This document shows positions 42,854-51,553 of a stretch of 64,000 nt of DNA, piece by piece (the first letter of the stretch is position 1; each line of letters opens with the position of its first letter). The DNA comes from Nannocystis exedens (GTDB lineage Bacteria > Myxococcota_A > Polyangia > Nannocystales > Nannocystaceae), in contig NZ_NETK01000001.1 of NCBI RefSeq assembly GCF_002343915.1, positions 7,206,001 to 7,270,000 on the forward strand, in the 5' to 3' direction. The translations under genes were made by a program, and so were the position numbers. Below the pieces are notes generated by a model. That model ran no database searches, was not told the DNA's origin, and saw only the letters and a program-made list of their open reading frames with translations.

Positions 42854-44476
42854 TCACGGGTCCGCGAGGCTCGCCTTGAGCACGCCGACGCGCAGCGAGC
42901 CGCCCTGCAGGCAGGCGAGCGGGATGGCCGGCGCGTCGAGGTTGCCGCTCAGGCCGGGCATCAGCACGACCGCGCGGCACGACAGCGGCTCGGGGTCGAC
43001 GAGCGGGACGACGTAGGTCCGCATGCCGTCGCCCAGCACCAGGTGTACGGGCGCGGCGTCGCCGTAGGGCAGGAGGAAGGCGGAGTAGCCGAGGAGGGCG
43101 CCGGCGGCCGGCTGAGCGGTGATGCGGGCGTCGGGCAGCTTGTCGGCGGGGACGGAGACGACGGTGTTCTTGGGCTTGCCGCTGGTGCCGAGGAAGGCGA
43201 TGCTGACGCCTCGATCGGGAGTGACGGCGGCGACGGTGCGGGCGCCGAGGTTGCTGGTGATCGTGGTGAGCACCGCGGGTGCGCCGGGCGACAGGTCGAC
43301 CTCTTCGCCGGGCTCGGAGACGAGGGCGGCGCCGGCATCGGAGAGGGTGAGCAGGCCGGTGACGCGCTGACCGAGGCGCACGGAGATGCCGGCGCCGAGG
43401 CTGAGCTGGGGCAGGGAGAGCGCGGGGCCGAGAGCGTCGAGGTCGAGCGGCTTCGCGGTGGGGACCCGCTCGGGGGCCGACCAACTGCCGCGATCGCTGC
43501 TGCGCCGCACGTGGGCGATGCCGCGATCTCCGGGGTGGGGGGTCTCCGCGTCGTCGGCGGCGAGGAACTCCGCGAACAAGACGTCGCCGAAAAGGAACGG
43601 CCGGCCGAGCGCGGCGAACTCCGCGTCCCGAAAGAGGTCGGCCGACAGATCGACGGCGGTCTGCAAGGGACCGATGCTGGGCTCGGGGGCGATCGTGAGG
43701 TCGCGGGTGACGATGGCGGCGCCCGGCTCGCCGCGCCGGTAGGCGACGCGCACGACCGCGACGTCGCTGCCGGGCGCCGGTGGCAGGGCGAGCGCGGAGA
43801 CACCTGGCCCCAGGGCCATGACCTCCGGGACATATCCCTCGAGCGTGGTCTCGAGCACCGGCGTGTCGGCCCAGGCGCCCTCGTCGGCGCGGTACAGACG
43901 GAGCGTGGGGTCGAGGCCGCCGGAGACCACGCCGAGCAGGGTGTCCGGGGGGACGCCGCTGACGAGCAGGGCGTCGCCCACGTCCCGCGGGTCGGGGTCG
44001 AGCTCGGTCCACACCTGCGGCAGCGGGACATCGGGCGCGGCGACGTTCATCGTCAGCTCGGCCGAGAAGCGCGGGCCATCGGGGGTGTGCGAGGCCAGCT
44101 GCAGGGTGTGAGTGCCGAGCGCGAGGGCGCCGTGGAGGAAGATCCGCAGGCGATCGCCGGTCAGCTCCCCGAGAGCGCTGCCCGGTCCGAGCGTGCCGAC
44201 GGTCTGGCCGTCGATGAGCAGCTGGGTGTTGCCGAGCGTGATCTTCTGGACGACGATGTCCTTTGGGACATGTTGGGTGCTGACGACGAGAAAGTCGCCG
44301 AGCGCCGGGTTGAGGAAGGCAGGGTCGGGGATTTCACCGGTATCGGTGTCGCTGCCCGTGCCCGTGTCGCTGCCCGTACCCTCGTCCGGCGGCTCGGCGT
44401 CGGGTCGACAGCCGAGCGCGCAGAAGCTGGCCGAAAGGGCGAGCGCGGCCGGAAGCAGGAACCCACGAGGGAGCAC
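42854..44476 (-). CDS. hypothetical lipoprotein
   Basis: 540 aa. Signal MLPRGFLLPAALALSASFCALGC, then an acidic Gly/Thr/Asp linker (DEGTGSDTGTGSDTDTGE). An Ig-like segment follows (LGNTQLLIDGQTVGTLGPG…GTHTLQLASHTP), and then a large beta-rich region without catalytic motifs. Such linkers are typical of lipoproteins in this organism. No family recognised. Confidence 0.65.
   Translation of the reverse strand: MLPRGFLLPAALALSASFCALGCRPDAEPPDEGTGSDTGTGSDTDTGEIPDPAFLNPALGDFLVVSTQHVPKDIVVQKITLGNTQLLIDGQTVGTLGPGSALGELTGDRLRIFLHGALALGTHTLQLASHTPDGPRFSAELTMNVAAPDVPLPQVWTELDPDPRDVGDALLVSGVPPDTLLGVVSGGLDPTLRLYRADEGAWADTPVLETTLEGYVPEVMALGPGVSALALPPAPGSDVAVVRVAYRRGEPGAAIVTRDLTIAPEPSIGPLQTAVDLSADLFRDAEFAALGRPFLFGDVLFAEFLAADDAETPHPGDRGIAHVRRSSDRGSWSAPERVPTAKPLDLDALGPALSLPQLSLGAGISVRLGQRVTGLLTLSDAGAALVSEPGEEVDLSPGAPAVLTTITSNLGARTVAAVTPDRGVSIAFLGTSGKPKNTVVSVPADKLPDARITAQPAAGALLGYSAFLLPYGDAAPVHLVLGDGMRTYVVPLVDPEPLSCRAVVLMPGLSGNLDAPAIPLACLQGGSLRVGVLKASLADP
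44256..44271. repeat. dispersed palindrome inside the lipoprotein gene
   Basis: ATGTCC and GGACAT around TTTG, perfect; translated as HVPKDI on the minus strand. Confidence 0.8.
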
Positions 44477-44517
44477 GCATCAGGCGTATCGCGTGCGCGC
44501 GGGGCCGCCAAGGGGTG

Positions 44518-45264
44518 TCATCCGGACGTCGTGATCGTCCAGACGAGCACCGCGAGCGCGGCATGGCCGGCACCGAGAGCAAAGCCGGCCCAGCGCAGGC
44601 GCGCGGCGCCCGCGAAGAAGAGCGGCAGGCACAGGCCCAGGCCGATGAGGAACAGCGGGAGGGCGTCCTGGGCGAGCGGGACGCGCAGGTCGAGGAGAGC
44701 CCGGCCGCCGAACCACAACAAGGCGAGCGCGCCCCACCAGGCGCCCCGGAGGGCGAGCGCGCGCAGCGCTGCTCGTCGCTGCCACAAGACGGCAGCGATC
44801 CGGCGCGAGACGTGGGCGCTGGCCACGCCGAAGCGGCGACAGCCGCGGCCGATGGCAAGCCCGGCGACGCGCGACAGGCGACCTGCCTGGGCGAGGGCGC
44901 GCAGGCTCAGGTGCGAGAGGCGGCGGACGCCGCCGGCGCTGAGCTGGGACAGGCTGCGGAGACCACGGCCACCGGCTGCGGCAGACCGGCCGAGCTCGCT
45001 GGCACCGCGATCGAGACCCTTGCCGACCCCGGCGATGGCGCGCTGGGCCACGGGCATGAGCGCCCGGCCGCGTTCGGCGACGAGCTGTCCGGCTCGCCGC
45101 CAGGCGATCCGGGTCCGCAGGCGCGTGGGAAGGCCGCGCACGACGAGGGCGCCGCGGCGGAGTTGGTTCATCAGCCAGCGCGTGTGTCGGCGAGCAGCCG
45201 CCTGGGCGGGAGGCCGGCGGCGCCGGTTGCCCTGGCCGGCGCGAACGGTGGGCCGGGGAGTCAC
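44518..45264 (-). CDS. hypothetical Arg/Ala-rich membrane protein
   Basis: 248 aa. The first 160 residues are strongly basic with Arg, Ala, Gly and Leu. The rest holds about three TM segments (GAWWGALALLWFGGRALLDL, LPLFLIGLGLCLPLFF, WAGFALGAGHAALAVLVWTI). The N-terminal basic region may be partly spurious; a later start is possible. No family recognised. Confidence 0.5.
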   Translation of the reverse strand: MTPRPTVRAGQGNRRRRPPAQAAARRHTRWLMNQLRRGALVVRGLPTRLRTRIAWRRAGQLVAERGRALMPVAQRAIAGVGKGLDRGASELGRSAAAGGRGLRSLSQLSAGGVRRLSHLSLRALAQAGRLSRVAGLAIGRGCRRFGVASAHVSRRIAAVLWQRRAALRALALRGAWWGALALLWFGGRALLDLRVPLAQDALPLFLIGLGLCLPLFFAGAARLRWAGFALGAGHAALAVLVWTITTSG

Positions 45265-45368
45265 GCGGCGAGTGTGCGCCGGTGGGGGACGGCGACCAAA
45301 ATTTCGGCGCGGAGCGCTGTCGATCGGGCGGCCGCAGCGGGCTGCGCCAGATGCTAGGCTCGCGACCG

Positions 45369-46271
45369 ATGTCGTTCATCGCGGCGATCTGGCTGGCGCT
45401 GGCGCCGGCGGGGTGGCAACCCCGGCCGCCCGATCCGCCCACAGTGTGGGCCCAGGCCGGCAGCCGGCCGTGGGGGCAGTGCCGCGAGCTCGAGCGGACC
45501 GCGGAGATCGCGGTCGCCAAACAATCGGTCGGCGCGGATGGGCCGAACGTGTGGGCCGAGCGGGCCAGGCTGTGTCCAGGGGCGCCGGCGATCCTGGTGG
45601 CGGCGGCGATGCTCGAGCTGACGCAGGTGCCGAGCTTGCCCCCGCTGTCGGAGCTGGCCGCGGAAGTCGGAGCGTTGGCCGAGACGCAGCGACAGAGCCG
45701 CAAGCGGGCGGCGCAGTGGCTGGCGGCGGCGCGGGACGAGGCAGCTCGCCGCGGTCAGGCGCCGCCGCCGATGACGTGGATCATGACGGCGATCGCGGCG
45801 ATCGGGCTCGGCGACGCGACGATGGCCCGGGCCGCGCTGGCGCAGGCGGAGGCGCGGGCGGAGGTCGAGGGCTACCGTATCGATCGGCTGGGCGCCGTCG
45901 CCGCGCTGCTGGCCGGCGATCTGGCCCAGGCGCTGGAATTGGCGCACCGGGCCCGCGAGCGCGCCGCGTCGCGCGAACAAGTGCGGACGACGCTGCTGCT
46001 GTCGCTGGTATACGACCGCAGCGGCGCGGCCGATGCCGCACAACGCGAGCTCACGCTGCTGCGGCCGCTGGCGTCGAGCGCCGAGCGGATGGCCATCGAC
46101 GCCCTGCTGCCGCTGCACGAGCGCCTCTATCTGGCGGCGATCGAGCAGGTGGCGTTCAAGAACCCGGTTAACGCGAGTCTGCTGTTCAAGGGCTATCTGG
46201 CTTGTCCCGAGCCCGAGGACGCAGAGCGCCGGCTGGTCGAGCGGCGGCTGGCCGAGCTTCGTCCCCTGTGA
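45369..46271 (+). CDS. secreted helical-repeat protein
   Basis: 300 aa from ATG 45369. A short signal-like N-terminus (MSFIAAIWLALAPAG) is followed by Ala/Arg-rich helices with TPR-like pairing (ALAQAEARAEVEGYRIDRLGAVAALLAGD and LLLSLVYDRSGAADAAQRELTLLRPL). Possibly a periplasmic scaffold; function unknown. Confidence 0.6.
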   Translation: MSFIAAIWLALAPAGWQPRPPDPPTVWAQAGSRPWGQCRELERTAEIAVAKQSVGADGPNVWAERARLCPGAPAILVAAAMLELTQVPSLPPLSELAAEVGALAETQRQSRKRAAQWLAAARDEAARRGQAPPPMTWIMTAIAAIGLGDATMARAALAQAEARAEVEGYRIDRLGAVAALLAGDLAQALELAHRARERAASREQVRTTLLLSLVYDRSGAADAAQRELTLLRPLASSAERMAIDALLPLHERLYLAAIEQVAFKNPVNASLLFKGYLACPEPEDAERRLVERRLAELRPL

Positions 46272-46404
46272 GGCGGACGCGGGCGCGCCGGACGGTCGTC
46301 GCAACTCGCCAGGTCGAGTCCGATGCGAGCCACGCATGCCTCGAGGGTGCTGCGGCGGCCCGCTGGCCTCGCGCCCGCGGGAGCCGGGATGCGACGAAGC
46401 CCCG

Positions 46405-46430
46405 GGGACATGGCGGATAGGCCATGTCCC
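46405..46430. terminator. long palindrome between convergent genes, arm order reversed
   Basis: GGGACATGGC and GCCATGTCCC form a perfect 10-bp stem around GGATAG. Unlike other copies, GGACAT comes first and ATGTCC second. It sits between the stops at 46271 and 46458 and could terminate both transcripts; no T-tract. Confidence 0.6.
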
Positions 46431-46457
46431 AGGGGCCATGCTCCCGGGCGCCGCGGG

Positions 46458-48647
46458 TCAGCGCAGCTTGAGTCCGTCGGCGCTGCAGCTCCAGGCGAAC
46501 CTGTCGCCGAGGAGCAGCGGCGCGTGGACGTTGCACAGCGACTCGGTGTCGGTGCCGGGGACGGCGAAGGCGGGGATCGCCGCCGGGTCCTGGTCGCGGC
46601 TGGGCACGCCGGACAGCATGAACTGCGGGGTGCTGAGCAGCATGCCGGCGAACCGGCGGGCGCCCTCCTCGAGCTGGCCGGTGTCGGCCTCGCTCATCGG
46701 CATGTCCAGCGGGAGGCCGAGGACGCCCTCGATCGCGGCGGCTTCGGCGGGGCCGTCGATCGTCGGCTCGGTGATGAGGCGGTCCTTGATCGCCGCCGCG
46801 ATGTCACCCACAGTGGCGCCGGGGACCATGCTGGCCTCGACCAGCATGAGCTCGATCCACTCGTACTGCGCGCACGGCTGGCCGAGCGGGCCGGTGCAGC
46901 TGCCCTGCATCGACTGCTTGTTGCCGCCGGCGAGCTGGTTCTCCCACGACAGGAGGCCGTTGAAGTCGACGCCGTTGAAGCCGTTGATCGCGTCCTTGAG
47001 GAACACGCCCTGGTCGCGCAGGAAGTTGACGCCCGGGTAGTTCCACTCGTTGTCCTGGACCTGCTGCACCGGCAGTTCCCACCACATCGCCCGCATCGCC
47101 GACTCGATGAGCACCCAGGCGCTGTAGCGCTGGACGCGGTCGCCGACGCCGTTGCCCCGCATGTTGGGGTCGGCGGCGGTGACCGAGAACGGGTCGAACA
47201 CCGGCTTCATGTGGTACGAGGTCGACGCGTCGCACAGGTCGGGCGCCTCCTGGTTGAAGTACGGGTGGGTGACGATCTCGACGAGGAGGGTCCGCAGCGA
47301 GTAGCTGTCGGAGATGAAGGCGTCGGCGAGCTCGCCGAGGATCTCGCGCTGCTTCTCGTTGCGCGGGAAGCTGTGCGCGAGCGTCAGCGGGTAGCCGAGC
47401 ATCTCCTTCCACACGCCGTTGGCGATGTTGACGGCGGTGAGGTACGCGAGCGCCTGGTCGGGCGCGACGGACAGGTCGCCGTCGACCATGAGGCCCTCGC
47501 TGGCGAGGGTGGCGAAGCCGGTCTTGAACAGCGGATCGATGTCGAACAGCTGGCCGCCCTCCGGCAGCGCGCCGCCGAGGTAGCCGGGGATGCCGAGGAT
47601 GTCGCCGTCGGTGCCGGGGTTGAAGCGGCCGCAGGCGCCGCTCCAGCCCCACGGCGTGGTCGAGCCCTGGTCGTCGACGAAGCCGGTCCAGCGGAACGCG
47701 GCGTACACCTCCTCCTCGGGCCGGCCCTTCGGGTCGCCGTAGATGGCGCTCTCGAAGTCGCCGGGGAGCGCCCAAAAGTGGTTGTACTTGGGGTCCGGGT
47801 TGTAGGTGACCGACTCGGTGCTGGTGTGGCACTCGAGGCAGCCGCTGCGCCGGCCGAGGTAGCTCGACTCGAAGATCTCGCCGTAGTTCGAGCGCGCGTT
47901 GACCTCGAACTCCTCCTGCGTGATGTTGGCGCCGGACAGCGGCCGGGCCATGCGCGCGAACATGTCGGCGCGGTACATCGGGCTCAGGTCGTCGAGCCGC
48001 AGGGCGCTCATCATGACGTCGGCCATGGTGAACGGGCTGTCGAAGCTCGAGCCCTGGGCGTCGTTGTCGCGGATGTAGGCGGCGAGGTCGCCGTCGTCGC
48101 CCGCGCCGGTCAGCTGCGAGTAGCAGCCGTAGTTCGACTTCATCTCGAGCCGGTTGATCTTGAGCTGCTCCCAGAAGAAGGTGCGCCAGCGGTGGAGGTA
48201 GAGGTCGCCGGCCGCGAGCCCGCGGGCGACGATCGCCCGCCCGTCCTGACCCTTGGCGTCGAGCTGCTCGATCGCGCTGACCAGCAGCTGGACCTCGCGC
48301 ATGCCCTCGGGCTTGCGGCCCTGCAGCAGCGGGATGATGCGCTTGACGAACGCCTCGTCGCCGGCGTCGCACGACTCCTCGCCGTCGCCGGCCGGCGGCG
48401 GCTCCTCGCCGGGGTCGCCCCCGGAGTCGCCGCTGGTGCCGGGGGTGCCGCCGGAGGTCGGCGCGTCGCCCGAGGTCGGCGCGCTGTCGGTCGCGGTCGG
48501 GTCATCCCCGGTCGGGTCGCCGGTGGCCTCGGTGTCGCCGGCGCTGGTGCCGTCGGTCCCAGCCTGGTCGTTCGGACATGCCGTGAGGGACATGCACGCG
48601 AAGACAGCCGTGAAGAGAGGAGCGTGGTTGGGATGAAGTCGAGTCAT
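46458..48647 (-). CDS. large lipoprotein with one CxxCH haem motif, DUF1501 partner
   Basis: 729 aa. A lipoprotein signal (FACMSLTAC) and a long Thr/Gly/Asp/Pro linker (about residues 25-90) precede a globular part. A single CLECH motif near residue 265 could bind c-type haem. The arrangement of a haem-motif lipoprotein beside a DUF1501 protein resembles paired DUF1549/DUF1553 (PSD1-like) and DUF1501 genes of planctomycetes and myxobacteria; I am not sure which DUF applies. The function of these pairs is unknown. It is the last gene of a three-gene minus-strand operon, 18 bp after the DUF1501 gene. Confidence 0.7.
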   Translation of the reverse strand: MTRLHPNHAPLFTAVFACMSLTACPNDQAGTDGTSAGDTEATGDPTGDDPTATDSAPTSGDAPTSGGTPGTSGDSGGDPGEEPPPAGDGEESCDAGDEAFVKRIIPLLQGRKPEGMREVQLLVSAIEQLDAKGQDGRAIVARGLAAGDLYLHRWRTFFWEQLKINRLEMKSNYGCYSQLTGAGDDGDLAAYIRDNDAQGSSFDSPFTMADVMMSALRLDDLSPMYRADMFARMARPLSGANITQEEFEVNARSNYGEIFESSYLGRRSGCLECHTSTESVTYNPDPKYNHFWALPGDFESAIYGDPKGRPEEEVYAAFRWTGFVDDQGSTTPWGWSGACGRFNPGTDGDILGIPGYLGGALPEGGQLFDIDPLFKTGFATLASEGLMVDGDLSVAPDQALAYLTAVNIANGVWKEMLGYPLTLAHSFPRNEKQREILGELADAFISDSYSLRTLLVEIVTHPYFNQEAPDLCDASTSYHMKPVFDPFSVTAADPNMRGNGVGDRVQRYSAWVLIESAMRAMWWELPVQQVQDNEWNYPGVNFLRDQGVFLKDAINGFNGVDFNGLLSWENQLAGGNKQSMQGSCTGPLGQPCAQYEWIELMLVEASMVPGATVGDIAAAIKDRLITEPTIDGPAEAAAIEGVLGLPLDMPMSEADTGQLEEGARRFAGMLLSTPQFMLSGVPSRDQDPAAIPAFAVPGTDTESLCNVHAPLLLGDRFAWSCSADGLKLR

Positions 48648-48665
48648 GGTCGCGCCTCCTCTCGG

Positions 48666-50174
48666 TCAGAGCTTGAGCCCCATGTAGACGTCGCGCAGCC
48701 GCTGGGCCGCCTCGAACTGGTTCTTGACCCCGCCGGCGACGTCGCCGACGGCGAAGGTCTGCGAGCTGAACGGGTAGATGCCGAGGGCCATCATGACGAG
48801 CATGCGGTTCTCGGCCGGGCTGATGTAGGTCTGGGCGAAGCCCTCGGCCTCGGTGATCGCGCCGTAGATGCCGCGCTCGGCCTCGGTGATCGGGCCGCCG
48901 ATCAGGACGTTGACCATGCCCTGCGGCCAGTGGTTGAGGCCCGACTGGCCCTGCCGGTGCGGCGTGCGGCCGAACTCGGTGTTGATGACGATCATCGTCT
49001 CGTCGAGGTTGATCTTGGCGGGGTCGTTCTCGTTCGGCGCGTTGATGATGTCGGCCAGGCACTGCATGGTGTGGGTGACGTTGCGCGACGAGTCCTCGAC
49101 GTGGCTGTCGTGGGTGTCGTGGCCGGCCGAGGGGTTGGGCTTGAGGCCGCCGTCGATCCAGTGGACGTAGCGGGCGCGGTCGTTGGCGCGGGTGAGCAGG
49201 CTGGCGGCCATGCGCGCCTGCATGCGCGGCTTGTCGGTGCCGGCCATGTCGCTGCACTCGGTGCCGGCGACGCCCTCGAACAGGTCGGCCGACAGCACCT
49301 CGGACAGCTCGCCGGCGCCGCGGCGGGCGAAGTGGGCGAACTCGAAGTTGCTGCGCTCGGCCGAGCGGGTGAGCTGGCCCTTGCCGCCGGGGCGGAAGCG
49401 CTGCTGATAGGCCGCGAGGTAGTGGTCGACGGCGGCGTCGTAGGCGTCACGGCCGGCGCCGACGCTCGGGCGGGTGAGCAGCTGCGACAGCGACGAGCCG
49501 GGGTCGACGGTGACGCTGAGCGGCCGCGCGGAGCCGGGGTGGAGGCCGATCGCGGAGGCGGCGAGGACGTTGTCGGTCGGGAACTCGACGCCGGGGTAGA
49601 GGACGTAGGCGTACGGGGTCGGGCGCAGGCCGCCGGGCTGCTCGAGGAAGTGGCGCTGGATCGACGCGCCGACGCCGGCGAGGCGCGGCGAGCCGAGGCG
49701 GCTGCCGGTCAGCGCGTAGGGGTTGGCGCCCTCGTGCGGCAGGAGGTCGTGGCGCTGCACGAGGATCCGCATGCGCGCGACGATGTCGGGCCGCGCCCGC
49801 AGCGGCGCGACCCACGGCCCGAGGTGGACCAGCTGGCCGTTGGCGTCCTCGGCGAACTCCTCGGTGAGGGTGTTGCCGAGGCCGCACTGGCCGAAGCGGG
49901 CCTGGGTCTGGTTGTAGTAGGCGTGGAGGAACCGCTCGGTGTCCTGACCCCAGTCCGGCACCGCGTAGAAGGTGTCGAAGGCGTTCATGCCGCCGTAGAG
50001 GTAGAGCTCGAGCACGTTCTTGGCCTGGCGCTCGGCGGGGATCATGGCGTCGAGCTTGTCGGCCGGCCATTCGCCCCAGTAGGCCTCCGCGCGCCGCGGG
50101 TGGCGAAGGATGCCGAAGGAGGCGCCGGCCGCCGTGGCGACGCCGAGGGACTTCATGAAGGTTCTGCGCTGCAT
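48666..50174 (-). CDS. DUF1501 family protein with Tat signal
   Basis: 502 aa. It begins MQRRTFMKSLGVATAAGASFG, a twin-arginine signal, so it is folded before export. NVLELYLYGGMNAFDTFYAV, ALTGSRLGSPRLAG and MIVINTEFGRTPHRQG follow the DUF1501 pattern, which is distantly related to alkaline-phosphatase-type and sulfatase-type folds. Metal-binding candidates include Asp/His in GHDTHDSHVED. Exact role unknown; its partner is the haem-motif lipoprotein. Confidence 0.85.
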   Translation of the reverse strand: MQRRTFMKSLGVATAAGASFGILRHPRRAEAYWGEWPADKLDAMIPAERQAKNVLELYLYGGMNAFDTFYAVPDWGQDTERFLHAYYNQTQARFGQCGLGNTLTEEFAEDANGQLVHLGPWVAPLRARPDIVARMRILVQRHDLLPHEGANPYALTGSRLGSPRLAGVGASIQRHFLEQPGGLRPTPYAYVLYPGVEFPTDNVLAASAIGLHPGSARPLSVTVDPGSSLSQLLTRPSVGAGRDAYDAAVDHYLAAYQQRFRPGGKGQLTRSAERSNFEFAHFARRGAGELSEVLSADLFEGVAGTECSDMAGTDKPRMQARMAASLLTRANDRARYVHWIDGGLKPNPSAGHDTHDSHVEDSSRNVTHTMQCLADIINAPNENDPAKINLDETMIVINTEFGRTPHRQGQSGLNHWPQGMVNVLIGGPITEAERGIYGAITEAEGFAQTYISPAENRMLVMMALGIYPFSSQTFAVGDVAGGVKNQFEAAQRLRDVYMGLKL

Positions 50175-50195
50175 GGTCCGTCTCGTGGATGTCCT

Positions 50196-51260
50196 TTAAA
50201 TCAGGTCGGGGTCGGCCCAGACTTCGTAGCGGAGGACGACCCGCAGGTCGCCGTCCGGGAGGCCGAGGTCGAAGCTTTGCTCGCGGGCGATGGTGAGGGT
50301 GGCAGGGCCGGGGGCGAGCTGGGTCAGCTCGGCGCTCGGGATGGTGAAGCTGCCGTCGTCGACGGCGTGGGCGGTGAGCATCTGGCCGTAGGTGTCGATG
50401 ACGCGGATGACGACGCGGTTCGGCTGGCCGCCGTTGGCGTCCCAGGTGATCTTCATGTCGGTGGCGCGGTCGTGCTCGAACAGCGAGGTGCCGATGTCGG
50501 GCGCGGTGACGGTCAGCGCCGGCGGGGCGGTGACGGCCGCGGGCAGGACGATGTCGTCCTTGCCCTCGCCGCCGAAGGCGATCAGGTCGTAGTCGGCGCC
50601 GGCCACCCACTTGGCCGGATCGGGGGCGCACAGCGGGTCGAAGAACTCGGCGTCGTCGCTGAAGTAGACCGGGAAGGTGTCCTGCACGAGCAGGAGGCAC
50701 GCGAGCGACTCGCCGGCCTCGCCGCGCAGCTTGAGCGCGTTGCCGCCGACGACCCAGGTCTCGTCCTTGCCCCACTCGTAGGGCGCGGGGATCGAGTTGT
50801 TGACGATGGTGTTGTCCTCGGCCGGCGGCGGCGGGAGGTGCATGCCCCACGCCTGCACGGCGAAGAAGTCGTCGGTGGAGAACGGCTCGGTGCGCCAGGC
50901 CCCCGCCATCCCCAGCTCGGCGGGCAGACCCCCGGCGGTCTCGGGATAGAAGGTGAAGTTCAGCAGGCCCTTGGCCTCGCCGACGACGATGCCGGTGTCG
51001 TCGGAGGAGTCGGAGGGGGCGGTGCCGCCGGTGGTCGGCGCGGTGGTCCCGGACGTCCCGTCGGTGCCGCTCGACGCGTCGCCCGTGCTCTCGGCCTGAG
51101 TGTCTGCCTCACCGACCGCGGTGTCCTCGCTCGGTTGACCACAAGCCCAGAGGGACATGGCGCAGAGGACCTGCCCAAAAGGACAGAGGCCCCGGAGCAG
51201 CGGCGTCGCACGGACATTCGCGCGAGAGGAACGTCGATCAGTCCTTCCCATCAAAGTCAT
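50196..51260 (-). CDS. lipoprotein heading the DUF1501 operon
   Basis: 354 aa. A long n-region leads to LCPFGQVLCAMSLWAC (lipobox LWAC, about residue 39), then a Thr/Ser/Gly/Asp linker and a beta-rich domain with Cys. The tail ends LRVVLRYEVWADPDLI. The long n-region suggests the true start may lie further in, but no better ATG or GTG is in frame. Palindrome fragments encode CPFGQV. The 21 bp to the DUF1501 gene implies co-transcription. Confidence 0.65.
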   Translation of the reverse strand: MTLMGRTDRRSSRANVRATPLLRGLCPFGQVLCAMSLWACGQPSEDTAVGEADTQAESTGDASSGTDGTSGTTAPTTGGTAPSDSSDDTGIVVGEAKGLLNFTFYPETAGGLPAELGMAGAWRTEPFSTDDFFAVQAWGMHLPPPPAEDNTIVNNSIPAPYEWGKDETWVVGGNALKLRGEAGESLACLLLVQDTFPVYFSDDAEFFDPLCAPDPAKWVAGADYDLIAFGGEGKDDIVLPAAVTAPPALTVTAPDIGTSLFEHDRATDMKITWDANGGQPNRVVIRVIDTYGQMLTAHAVDDGSFTIPSAELTQLAPGPATLTIAREQSFDLGLPDGDLRVVLRYEVWADPDLI

Positions 51261-51317
51261 CTTTTCCCAGTGAAGAAAATAAGTCTCCGCGAAGACACGG
51301 CGGGAACTTCACACTCG

Positions 51318-51333
51318 GGTGATTTTTATCACC
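51318..51333. promoter_or_regulatory. perfect CRP/FNR-like palindrome between divergent transcripts
   Basis: GGTGAT and ATCACC around TTTT: the core GTGAT-N4-ATCAC matches the CRP consensus and has FNR spacing. It lies in the AT-richer 293 bp between the DUF1501 operon start (51260) and panB (51554), so it could control either. Confidence 0.5.
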
Positions 51334-51553
51334 GCAATGCGGCGAAACAACGCACCTCGAATCACGGGCGTTCGGACCGTGAACTCGTCGTCACACGCTC
51401 GAGGACACGATGCGCCCGGGCCGCGAGGCGAGGCGTGAATCGGCCCGCACACACGTCGCGATCCACAGCCGATGGCGGCCCGGGAGCGCGGCGGCGAAAT
51501 TCTTCGTGGACGGCGACCTCGGTGCTCTGCGATATGCTTCCCGCGAGCGACGT

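Noticed and set aside
38558..46171. Very long open frame on the plus strand (over 2500 codons)
   Set aside because: It is antisense or out of frame to well-supported genes (HAD nucleotidase, lipoprotein and others) and consists of Arg/Ala/Gly-rich low-complexity translation typical of 70% GC shadows.
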